Positions 16,693 through 25,800 of a stretch of DNA of 64,000 nucleotides are shown here, piece after piece; within the stretch, counting starts at the first letter, position 1; every line of letters starts with the position of its first letter. The notes beneath the pieces were generated by a model. It was not told where the DNA came from. It was given only the letters and a program-made list of their open reading frames with translations, and ran no database searches. Source of the DNA: Pseudoalteromonas citrea (GTDB lineage Bacteria > Pseudomonadota > Gammaproteobacteria > Enterobacterales > Alteromonadaceae). The stretch spans positions 62,001-126,000 of the forward strand of contig NZ_AHBZ03000023.1 of NCBI RefSeq assembly GCF_000238375.3. Direction: 5' to 3'. The translations under genes and the position numbers were made by a program.

Positions 16693-17682
16693 ATGACAAC
16701 GCCTATTTATGTTGATGATCTTTCTTATGCACTGCAAAAAATTGGCTTAGAGTCTCGCCAGCACACCTCAGCTGCGCAAACACACTTGGCAAAAGGTGAC
16801 TTAAGCTTTATAGAATTACAAAAAGGACTGTACTTACACCGCGCAGATATCATCGAAAACAGTCATACCAGCAGCAGTGCCATCTTACCTGCGGGATTTC
16901 ATGTCACGGTGCTATTAGCGGGCACCGTGTCATTTAGAGTGGCGCAAAAACGCTATCAATTTAGTGCCGATAAGGGAGCTGTTGCCTTTATTAATGTACT
17001 GAACAAACAAGATATATTTACCCGCTTTATGCAAAAAGATCAGCATGTAGAAAAGGTCACATTAAGCTGTGAACGTAGTTGGTTGTTACAAAAAGTCTCA
17101 AGTGAACAAGCGTGTAAGCAAATAGACAAACAATTGTTTCATTCTCAAAATGTCTATATTACGCCACTGACCCCCACCCTACTTCAACAGGTCAAAGTAC
17201 TTGCCAATCAAGAGAGTGAAGCACACTTGCTAGCTCCGCTGCTATTGGAACATCATGCGTTGCAATTCTTGCATGAGGTCATAAGTCAATTTTATCACCC
17301 CGAATCTACACTAACTCAAGCGAACTACGCCCATTCGCCGATTCAAGCCAGTGAAAGTAAACTGGCAGCACTACTGCTGCTATTAGAGCAAGATTTTACC
17401 CTTATTGATATTGCAGAGCAGCTAGGGGTCAGTATTAGCACGCTGCAGCGTAATTTTAAACGCAGCTTTAACACCACATTAAAGCAATATGTCAAAATAA
17501 AACGTTTAGAAAAGGCAAGAAAAGCACTGTTAATAGAGGGGTTAACCATAGGAGAAGCTGCATATTTAGCGAAATATACCCATGTGGGCAACTTCATTAC
17601 CGCCTTTAAAAAACACTTTAATATTACGCCTATGCAGCTGATTAAATTACACCGAAGCAGCCCCTCATACGGCCCAAAGTAA
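16693..17682 (+). CDS. AraC-family transcriptional regulator, PchR-like
   Basis: This 329-residue protein has a variable N-terminal ligand-sensing half and a C-terminal AraC/XylS DNA-binding domain (about 225-322) with two helix-turn-helix units: IAEQLGVSISTLQRNFK and the family signature around IGEAAYLAKYTHVGNFITAFKKHF. AraC proteins next to TonB receptor genes, such as PchR of the pyochelin system, usually sense the ferric siderophore and activate uptake and synthesis genes. It is divergent from the heme-type receptor and convergent with the SdhD-like gene, overlapping its 3' end by 18 bases. A role in sensing the product of this locus is inferred from position. Confidence 0.85.
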   Translation: MTTPIYVDDLSYALQKIGLESRQHTSAAQTHLAKGDLSFIELQKGLYLHRADIIENSHTSSSAILPAGFHVTVLLAGTVSFRVAQKRYQFSADKGAVAFINVLNKQDIFTRFMQKDQHVEKVTLSCERSWLLQKVSSEQACKQIDKQLFHSQNVYITPLTPTLLQQVKVLANQESEAHLLAPLLLEHHALQFLHEVISQFYHPESTLTQANYAHSPIQASESKLAALLLLLEQDFTLIDIAEQLGVSISTLQRNFKRSFNTTLKQYVKIKRLEKARKALLIEGLTIGEAAYLAKYTHVGNFITAFKKHFNITPMQLIKLHRSSPSYGPK

Positions 17683-17997
17683 CCCTAAACCAAAGCCCCA
17701 TAAGCCGAGGTTTAGTGCAACCAGTATGATATTAAACACCGAATTTAAACGGCCTTTAATATAGTCTCCTGCGATTTGCCAAGCAGCCAAAATACCATTT
17801 GCGACTGTTGCAGTAAGCACTAATGTTGCCAATATTTTAAACCACAACGCACTGTGCAGTGTTGACCACATTGCAAATGATATCGGTCCACACAACACCA
17901 AATACCCGATCATCGCTGCCACAAACAAGATAATGATCACGTTACAAATACGCTGTAAAATCCATTGTTGTGTTCCTGATAGATTTATCATAGCCAT
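17665..17997 (-). CDS. SdhD-like succinate dehydrogenase membrane anchor paralogue lacking the heme histidine
   Basis: The protein has 110 residues if translation begins at ATG 17997, which has AGGAG seven bases upstream; a later ATG at 17991 would give the classic four-base ATGA overlap with the preceding gene. Three hydrophobic helices are visible. A gapless alignment to E. coli SdhD around WQIAGDYIK (WQVLTDYVK in E. coli) keeps the quinone-site Asp78-Tyr79 (E. coli Asp82-Tyr83) and Arg16 (Arg20). The heme b ligand His71 is Asn67 here and His14 is Gln. No sdhA or sdhB lies nearby, so the pair would have to work with SdhAB encoded elsewhere or do something else. It overlaps the AraC gene tail by 18 bases. 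Confidence 0.85.
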   Translation of the reverse strand: MAMINLSGTQQWILQRICNVIIILFVAAMIGYLVLCGPISFAMWSTLHSALWFKILATLVLTATVANGILAAWQIAGDYIKGRLNSVFNIILVALNLGLWGFGLGLLWAV

Positions 17998-18368
17998 ATC
18001 CACACTCCTGATAACACGCTCAGTAATACACCTGCCGCAATACACGCCCAAGATATTTTCGCACCGCCTTCAAGACTTTCACAGTGTCCAGCTTCTTGGA
18101 TTAAATGCTTAACCCCGCCGCATAAGTAATATCCCATGGCGGTTAAAAACGCCCATAAAAACAGTTGAATAATAATGCTTTCATCACGTAATGCATGCAA
18201 TAAAGCAAAATTTTCTGGTGACTGCAGTGAATACCATAAGGTGGGTAAGTAAAAGGCAAACCCCACCCACATCACCACAGCACTGACACGGTGGAGGATG
18301 GACGCATAGGCTGTAATAGGCAAAGCCATTGTCTGTATCGCCAAGTTCATGGGCCGCTGTTTTTTCAT
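17988..18368 (-). CDS. SdhC-like succinate dehydrogenase cytochrome b556 anchor paralogue lacking the heme histidine
   Basis: This 126-residue protein opens with KKQRPMNL and has PITAYASILHRVSA, the SdhC family signature (KKQRPVNL, SILHRVSG). Three membrane helices are visible. Ser23 and Arg27 match the ubiquinone-site Ser27 and Arg31 of E. coli SdhC. The heme b axial ligand His84 lies in the motif AYHVVVGIRH in E. coli; here the aligned stretch is GYYLCGGVKH, so Tyr81 replaces it. The start has AGAGG just upstream. The gene begins 24 bases downstream of a strong terminator that ends the PKS transcript, so it is expressed by readthrough or its own promoter. An anchor pair without catalytic subunits inside a peptide locus suggests a spare, altered quinone-site module. 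Confidence 0.88.
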   Translation of the reverse strand: MKKQRPMNLAIQTMALPITAYASILHRVSAVVMWVGFAFYLPTLWYSLQSPENFALLHALRDESIIIQLFLWAFLTAMGYYLCGGVKHLIQEAGHCESLEGGAKISWACIAAGVLLSVLSGVWIWL

Positions 18369-18391
18369 TTTAACCTCTGATCAATTGCCAT

Positions 18392-18423
18392 AAAAAAGCC
18401 CAAACCTGCTCAGGTGTGGGCTT
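18392..18423 (-). terminator. Strong intrinsic terminator between PKS and sdhC-like gene
   Basis: AAGCCCA...TGGGCTT with an inner AACCTG/CAGGT pairing forms a long hairpin. On the minus strand it is followed directly by six T residues. It ends ten bases after the PKS stop codon and 24 bases before the sdhC-like start codon. Confidence 0.85.
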
Positions 18424-18432
18424 GCATTTTTG

Positions 18433-21400
18433 CTATGATGAAAGCTGTTCTATGAGCTTACCTTCAATAATATAAGCCAAGTTATCAATGCTCGGATCTT
18501 CAAAAAACTCCGCAGGCTCTAATTCAATAGAGAACTGCTGCTTTACCTTCGCCAACATTTGAATGGCTATCAATGAGTCCCCGCCCAAGGCAAATAAGCT
18601 ATCAAAGACTCCTATTTCATCAAAGCCAAGAAACTCGCGCCAAACAGCCACCAGCTTATGTTCAAGTTCGCTCTCTGGTGCTTCATATTCAGTGTCTAAA
18701 TCTGGGCGGCCATGTCCCGCTGGCTTAGCTTTCGCGTTTAAAATCGACTGCTCCGCCTCACGTGTTACCCGTACTAGTTGTGACCAACTCATGCTTGCGG
18801 CATACACTTGCGACTGACCACAAGCAAAAATATCAGCCAACATAGCAGCACCAATATCACCTTGTAGCCCTAACCCCTCAGGCAAGTCAAACTTAGCAGC
18901 CATACCGGTTTGAGCCCACGCATCCCAGTTAATACTAACAACAGGGAAATTATGCGGTTGTTGAGCCAATGTATCTAGATACACATTGGCCGCACAATAA
19001 TCACTTTGTCCATATGCGCCTAATACAGAAGCCAAAGAAGAACACACAGCAAACTGCTGTAATGCATGCCCTTTAAATACCTTTAATACGTTCTGTGTGC
19101 CTTGAATTTTGCTCGATAAGGTCACGCTAGCATGCTCCATTGTCATCCCAGCAATAAACCCACCACCTGGCAGCCCTGCACTATGTACAACATGCGTGAT
19201 AGTACCCAGTTGCTGCTCAGCTGACGTTACCGACTGCCCGAGCTGCACGGCATCAAGTACGTCAGCAGTGATCACCATGACATCAATATTCTGTGCCCGC
19301 AGTGATAATAAGGCGGTTAGCTGCTTACGTAACTTGTCATCAGTCTCACTGGCTTGCTGTAATGCTTGCCACTGAGACTCAGGTGCAAACTGACCACGAG
19401 TTTGCAAAATAAGTTTGTGACCTTGTTCACCTAGGTATTTAGCCAGATGTAACCCTACGCCACCCAAACCACCGGTAATTAACGTGACACCCGACTCAAT
19501 CGGTGTATCAGCACTCGCAGGAATGGCTTGCTGACTAAGCACAAAACGTTGCTTACCGCGATAAGCTATTTCATTATGTTCTGGCTTATCGGCCACTAAA
19601 TCAGCCACCAATTTAGTCAATACATCTTCATTGAAGGCAATATCTGCATCTTTAAATTCAATCACCCGTGTGAGCGTATTATGCTCTAGCGACAATCCAC
19701 GGGTGAGGCCCAAAAGCGTGGCCTTTTCTGGCGACAAACTTTCATCATCTAATACCGAAAATAACTGGGTCGCTAACACACTTAAGCGCACATTAAAGGT
19801 GGCTATTAAATGCTGTACCAGTGGCAATAATGCTTCATAACCAATGACATCACTCGATTGTGCCGGCTCAATAAAGCGCGTATCAACAAAATGTGTTACC
19901 TGTTTATCATCCGCTAAATAAGCATGTAGCTTTTCCCAATGAGTGGGGTTGGTGTGATCAAAATTAATGTGGCCATTTTCTTGAACCGTAAACTCAGCAC
20001 TCTCGCTTTGTGCTGCCCATAACGTAGTTAAGTGTGCGCCCCGTTCAATAAGTGCGGTACTCAATGCGCTGCATACTTGTGAGTCTGAAGCCAATAATAT
20101 AAAGTGCTCTGCGCTCACATCTTGACGTTTAGTATGCAACGGTTGTTGCTGCCAAATAGGTTGCAATAATTGCGGCTGTGAACTGGATGACTCAGCGTCG
20201 CGTGTCGCTGATACAGTTCGCTCTTGATTAACCTCAACCCAATATTCTTGCTGACTAAACTGGTATTCAGGCAAGACTTTAGATGCACTCGGAGTCAACT
20301 CTCCAACATATTGCCAATCAATATTTAACCCTAATTGCCATAGCGTTGCAGCCGTTTTAGCAAAAGGCGCGATGACGTCTTTCATATCGCGCACATGGGC
20401 AATAGAATTTAAAACTGTCAGCTCTTTCGTTATACCCACCTGCTGCACCAATTTCTGCAGCGTATCACCAGGCCCCGCTTCAATGAGCACATCACAACGT
20501 TCAGATAACGTCTGTACCCCTTCAGCAAATTTTACTGGCTGACGAATGTGATCTAACCAATATTGTACCGATGTTGCTTGATCATCTGTGATCAGCTGTC
20601 CGGTGACATTGCTCACAAACGCAATATCCGGTGCGCTTAAATCGGCCGCCTCTAAAGAAGCTTTAAACTCCGGTAACACCGCCTCTGTTAAATGGCTATG
20701 AAATGCATGAGATACATGGAGTCGTGTACAACTTATCTGTTCGGCTTTTAATTGTGTTTGTAATGCTTTTATTGCCTCTTTTGTCCCAGCAACCACGGTA
20801 TTCGTCGGACTATTTAACGCGGCAATATCCAGCTCAGCAGTTAAGTAAGGGGCAATAGTTTGCTTATCAGTCACAACAGACAACATCGTACCAGGTGCCA
20901 TTCCTTGAAGCGCTTCTCCTCTGGCCGTCACCAAAGTAACCGCCGTTTCTAATGACATCACATTTGCCAAACATGCCGCGACATACTCACCGATGCTATG
21001 TCCCAACATGCCAGTGATAGTTACACCTAATGCCTGATATGTGCGCGCCATCGCATAACCCACAATAAATAATGCTGGCTGTGTCACGCGCGTTTGGTTC
21101 AGAAGTTGGTTCGCTATCAGAACTTGATCATCTTCAGGTGCAAATACCATAGTCAGTTGCTGTTGTAATTGCTCAGAAAAATGATTCAATGTTTCGTTAA
21201 ACACAGATTTAAAATACGCGTTATGTTTGAGCAATGGCTGAGCCATTGTCACATACTGAGAACCCTGTCCCGAGAACAGTAAACCAATACGCATATCTGT
21301 CGTTTTCATTGCTACAACGTCACGGCTTAGCATCGCGACGGCTTGCTCGTGGTCTTTAACCACAAACGCTTTTCTGTAGGCCAGTGCGGCGCGCTTTTGC

Positions 21401-22863
21401 TGTAATTGCGCGGCAGCTGCTGGAAGGTTGTGTGGCTGTGCAACCAGCATATTCTGCAGTGCAGCAACCTGATCATTGAGCCCACTTTTAGTTGCTCCAC
21501 TCACAGGCAAGATGTACCAAGGCGCTCGGCGGGTTGATTCTGCTTGTGCCGGTTGCTCCTGCGAGACATATTCCTCTAAAATAACATGTGCATTGGTACC
21601 ACCCATCCCTAACGAACTAACAGCCGCCCTACGAGGGGTATCACTTTCCCATGCTTTTAATGTGTCATTGACATAAAACGGACTAGCAGCAAAATCAATA
21701 GCGGGATTGAGCGGCTTGGCATGAATGCTCGGGGGTAATTGCTTATATCGCAAAGCTTGAACGGCTTTGATCAAACCGGTGACACCCGCAGCTGAGTCTA
21801 AATGCCCAATATTGGCTTTAATCGAGCCAATGGCACAATACTGTGTTTTATCCGATTGATAGGCTTGGCTGAGCGCGGCAATTTCGATGGGATCACCGAG
21901 TTTAGTGCCTGTGCCATGCGTTTCGATATAGCCAATTGAACTTGGCTCCACATCAGCAAATTCAAGCGCTGCACTCACAGCATTAGCTTGCCCTGTTACA
22001 CTGGGTGCTGTGTAACCTATTTTGTCTTTGCCGTCGTTATTAACCGCGGAACCTCGGATCACGGCCAAAATGGTATCGCCAGCATTGCGTGCATCTTCAA
22101 CACGCTTCAATACCACGGCAGCACTGCCGCTACCAATTAAAATACCATCGGCATTCTCTGAAAAAGCACTTAGCCGACCGGTAGGAGATAAACTCCCTCC
22201 AGCGGGTGCATGATACCCCTGCTCGGATGCCAAATTTAGCCATACACCGCCAGCAAGTGCTGCATCGCTTTCAAAGTTTTGCAGTGAACGACATGCCATA
22301 TGAACGGCGACCAGCGAGGTAGAACAGGCCGTTTGTACGGTGACAGACGGGCCTTTAAGATTAAGCTCATAGCTTACCCGCGTTGATAAGGAGTCTTTAT
22401 CATTACCGTTTGTTAAAGCAAGTAAACTCGTTATATCATTCTGCGTGTTGTTTGATAACAGGTTTTGCAATAAGTAGCTCGGTACGCCACACCCCGCAAA
22501 GACGCCGGTTAAATTATCAGCGCTTGGCGTAATACCCGCATCTTCTAATGCATGCCAACACGTCTGTAAAAAAATACGTTGTTGAGGGTCAAGTTGCTCA
22601 ACCTCCTTGGGGCTATAGCCAAAAAAGCCAGCATCAAACGCTCTAACACCGCTGAACGAGACACCTGCTTTCACATAATCAGGGTCCGCTAACGTGTCAC
22701 TGTCTACCCCAGCGCTATGCAGTTGTTCATCACTATATTGTGTGATACTACAATGTTGCTTCGCGACATTTTGCCAAAGCTCTTCGACGTTACTTGCATC
22801 AGGAAAACGCCCCGCCATGCCAACAATGGCGATATCTAATTCACTATATTCTATATCTGACAT
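18433..22863 (-). CDS. Type I polyketide synthase module, KS-AT-KR-ACP
   Basis: The protein has 1476 residues. The ketosynthase (about 8-435) has the active cysteine in TACSTSLVA and histidines in ETHGTGTKLGDP and IKANIGHLDS. The acyltransferase (about 530-830) has GHSIGEY and HAFHS, the malonyl-CoA pattern. The ketoreductase (about 1120-1310) has GGLGGVGLHLAKYLG and the Ser/Tyr/Asn catalytic set in SSLASVLGAYGQSDYCAANV. It ends with an ACP (LGGDSLIAIQML). No dehydratase, enoylreductase or thioesterase is present, so one malonate would be added and reduced to a beta-hydroxyl. The start lies two bases after the stop of the FAAL-NRPS, indicating coupled translation and a direct hand-off of the aminoacyl chain, giving a statine-like gamma-amino-beta-hydroxy unit. 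Confidence 0.95.
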   Translation of the reverse strand: MSDIEYSELDIAIVGMAGRFPDASNVEELWQNVAKQHCSITQYSDEQLHSAGVDSDTLADPDYVKAGVSFSGVRAFDAGFFGYSPKEVEQLDPQQRIFLQTCWHALEDAGITPSADNLTGVFAGCGVPSYLLQNLLSNNTQNDITSLLALTNGNDKDSLSTRVSYELNLKGPSVTVQTACSTSLVAVHMACRSLQNFESDAALAGGVWLNLASEQGYHAPAGGSLSPTGRLSAFSENADGILIGSGSAAVVLKRVEDARNAGDTILAVIRGSAVNNDGKDKIGYTAPSVTGQANAVSAALEFADVEPSSIGYIETHGTGTKLGDPIEIAALSQAYQSDKTQYCAIGSIKANIGHLDSAAGVTGLIKAVQALRYKQLPPSIHAKPLNPAIDFAASPFYVNDTLKAWESDTPRRAAVSSLGMGGTNAHVILEEYVSQEQPAQAESTRRAPWYILPVSGATKSGLNDQVAALQNMLVAQPHNLPAAAAQLQQKRAALAYRKAFVVKDHEQAVAMLSRDVVAMKTTDMRIGLLFSGQGSQYVTMAQPLLKHNAYFKSVFNETLNHFSEQLQQQLTMVFAPEDDQVLIANQLLNQTRVTQPALFIVGYAMARTYQALGVTITGMLGHSIGEYVAACLANVMSLETAVTLVTARGEALQGMAPGTMLSVVTDKQTIAPYLTAELDIAALNSPTNTVVAGTKEAIKALQTQLKAEQISCTRLHVSHAFHSHLTEAVLPEFKASLEAADLSAPDIAFVSNVTGQLITDDQATSVQYWLDHIRQPVKFAEGVQTLSERCDVLIEAGPGDTLQKLVQQVGITKELTVLNSIAHVRDMKDVIAPFAKTAATLWQLGLNIDWQYVGELTPSASKVLPEYQFSQQEYWVEVNQERTVSATRDAESSSSQPQLLQPIWQQQPLHTKRQDVSAEHFILLASDSQVCSALSTALIERGAHLTTLWAAQSESAEFTVQENGHINFDHTNPTHWEKLHAYLADDKQVTHFVDTRFIEPAQSSDVIGYEALLPLVQHLIATFNVRLSVLATQLFSVLDDESLSPEKATLLGLTRGLSLEHNTLTRVIEFKDADIAFNEDVLTKLVADLVADKPEHNEIAYRGKQRFVLSQQAIPASADTPIESGVTLITGGLGGVGLHLAKYLGEQGHKLILQTRGQFAPESQWQALQQASETDDKLRKQLTALLSLRAQNIDVMVITADVLDAVQLGQSVTSAEQQLGTITHVVHSAGLPGGGFIAGMTMEHASVTLSSKIQGTQNVLKVFKGHALQQFAVCSSLASVLGAYGQSDYCAANVYLDTLAQQPHNFPVVSINWDAWAQTGMAAKFDLPEGLGLQGDIGAAMLADIFACGQSQVYAASMSWSQLVRVTREAEQSILNAKAKPAGHGRPDLDTEYEAPESELEHKLVAVWREFLGFDEIGVFDSLFALGGDSLIAIQMLAKVKQQFSIELEPAEFFEDPSIDNLAYIIEGKLIEQLSS

Positions 22864-22865
22864 AC

Positions 22866-25800
22866 TTATGATTCTCTTGATTTTTTACGACGAGCAGCCA
22901 ATGCATTCATGCCTTTCTTTTGCTGCTTAGCTGATGGTTTCGACTGAGATTTTTCCGTTACTGATGACCCAGAAAGATGATCTGCCAATGTGGCAATACT
23001 GGGGTGGGTAAACAAATCGGTTAATTGCACGTTCGGGTAATGAGCTTGCAATGATTCATGCACCGCCATAAGCAATAAAGAATGACCACCAATGTCGAAG
23101 AAATTGGCTTGACGGTCAATTTCTGTCTGCTTCAAGTGCTGCTGCCATATTTGGCTAATTAGACGCTCAACGTCATTATTTGCCTGTACAACCTGCACAG
23201 GAGACACCGACTGTTCTGGCTTTACTTCTGGTAGCTTGTGCCTTTCCAATTTACCACTGGCATTCACTGGCAATTGCGCCATTACCACCATGTGTTTTGG
23301 GATCATGTAATGCGGTAACTGCTCACTCAACGCGTGTTTAATACTATCGCCAGTGGGTAACGTCTGCGCAGTGCACTGAACATAAGCGATAAGCTCTATA
23401 CTATGCTCACTGCTTTGCGTCACAACCACCGCAGCATCAACACTTGGTAATTGCGTTAAACACTGCTCAACTTCACCTAATTCAACTCTAAAGCCGCGTA
23501 TTTTGACTTGATGATCTCGACGCCCGTGATACTGAAGCTGACCATTGTCCCAGCTCACTAAGTCCCCCGTCGCATACATCCGTGCACCATTAGTACTAAA
23601 CGGATCTGCGATGAATTGACTGGCTGTTTGTCCAGCTCGACGCCAATATTCACGCGCAATGACCTCACCACCAACATATAACTCACCGATCTGCTTTTCG
23701 GCAACTAATTCAAGGTTGTGGTCAAGCACATACAATTTACGCCCGTGTAACGGTTCACCTAAAGGAACCGCATCAACAGGAGGATTAGCTTGGCAATCAT
23801 AAATTGCCGCTTCCACCACGATTTCAGTCGGTCCGTACGTATTCAATAAGCGCACATGCCCAAGCCCTGCACGTCGCCAATCAGCAATGGCAGTGATAGA
23901 CATTGCCTCGCCACCAGAATGAACTTGCCTTAGCTTAGGCAGCGAAAGCGGCGCGATATGCTCGTGATGATGCGCCCAACTTGAGGCAATGCTGCGCCAA
24001 TAAGCCGCACTTAAATCCATCACCGTGATATTATGACGCTGCGCCTGTGCATAGAGTGTTTTCGCATCCCATAGCCCGTTATCTCTTAATACAATGGCCC
24101 CACCTGCAGACCATGTCGGAAACACTTGTTCGACAAACGCATCAAAATTCGCGGTCGCAAACTGTAGCACCACATCTTGCTCACTGAGCGAGATAAACTG
24201 TTTCGCAGATTCGATATATTGTGCCAATGCATCATGACTAATCGCCACACCTTTGGCTTGACCTGTCGAACCTGAGGTATAATTTAAGTAGGCTATATGT
24301 GCCGAGTGCTTTAATACCGTCGGAATATTAATCTTTTTATAATGCTGATTTAGCAACTGTACAGGAGCGAGCCATTGTCCAGAAAAGGCAATGCCCGTGC
24401 ACTCAAGGTCACTGATCACCGCACTGCATACGCTATCTTTAAGCATATAGTTTAATTTTTCAGCGGGGAATTGGGCATCTAATGGTAAGTAGGCGATATT
24501 GGCTTTTAAACAGGCTAGAACACTGGCCAACATCAGTGGGGTACGCTCTAACAACACACCCACAATTGGGTTTTCCCCAAACTTTTCAGCGAGTAAAGCA
24601 TGAGCCAACCTGTTTGAGGTTTGTTCTAACCATTCATAGCTAAATTGCTCATCTTTATAAATCACTGCGGTGCGCTGTGGATATTGCCTTGCATATTCAC
24701 TTAATTGAACCAGCCAGTGACTAGACGGCGCTATAACGTCATCACCTTGACCTTGTGCAAGCATACGCGTTGTATCACTAAGGAGTGCCAAGTTACCCAC
24801 GGCGTGCTCAGGGTGTTTCACCACTTGAGCAAGTAAGTTCGCCCATGCAGTTTGCAAATACTCAATAAATGAGGCATCGAACAATGCTTCATTGTACTGT
24901 AATTCAAGCGCCAATTGACCATTATTAAATAAGCGCGAATCAATACTTAAATCAAACTGCGCTTCATGTTTTAGCGGTGCTACCTCGACAAGCGACACAT
25001 CAGGTAAGGTATCCAGCATATCCAAATTATGTTCAACATGATTGAACATCACTTGGAATAAAGGCGTTTGGCCAACATGGCGCTCTGGGTTAACGATTTC
25101 CACTAATTTCTCAAACGGGAAATCTTGATTATCTTGTGCAGCCAACGTGCGATTTTTACACTGTAGTAATATGTCACTAAAGCTATCAGCTGCATCAATA
25201 TTTGCATTTATCAACTGGGTATTTATGAAAAACCCAGCCAAGCCATGTACTTGGCTGTTTTGCCTATTGGCCACTGGGATCGCGATCCGAGGGTTTGCTT
25301 TATTAGCCACGCGGTAACATAGCGTTTGAAAGCTGCTTAACAGCAACATGAATAAACTGGCACTGTGGTGATGTGCTAGCTTCTGCAAACCTGCAACTTG
25401 TTGATAATCCAAATGTAATGTTGAGGTAGCCAATGGCACCATGTCTACTTTTCTTGGGTGTTGAGGATCAAAAAGTAATTCATCAGCAGGTACGTTCAGC
25501 TCGTTCTGCCAATAGGCTAATTGCTGCTGCGCTTGCTCAGTCGCCAACCACTGTTGTTGCCACTGCGCATAATCACCATACTCTATTTCTGACGGTTCGA
25601 TGTTTAATGCTTGGCCTTGAGCCAACCGCTGATAATGCTGACTTACCCCACGTAGTAATAAATCAAATGTCCACGCATCTGATGCTATGTGGTGCATGCT
25701 CATTACCCAGATAAACTTCTCATCTGTGCATTGCACCAGTCCAACACGGAAGTTTTCTCCTTTTTCAAGGGCAAACGCTTTACTGTTCAACGTCGCTATC

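Noticed and set aside
17665-18368. The sdhC/sdhD-like pair as the normal housekeeping complex II anchors
   Set aside because: No sdhA or sdhB follows, both heme histidines are replaced, and the genes sit inside a biosynthetic locus. The remaining genome is not visible, so this is not fully excluded.
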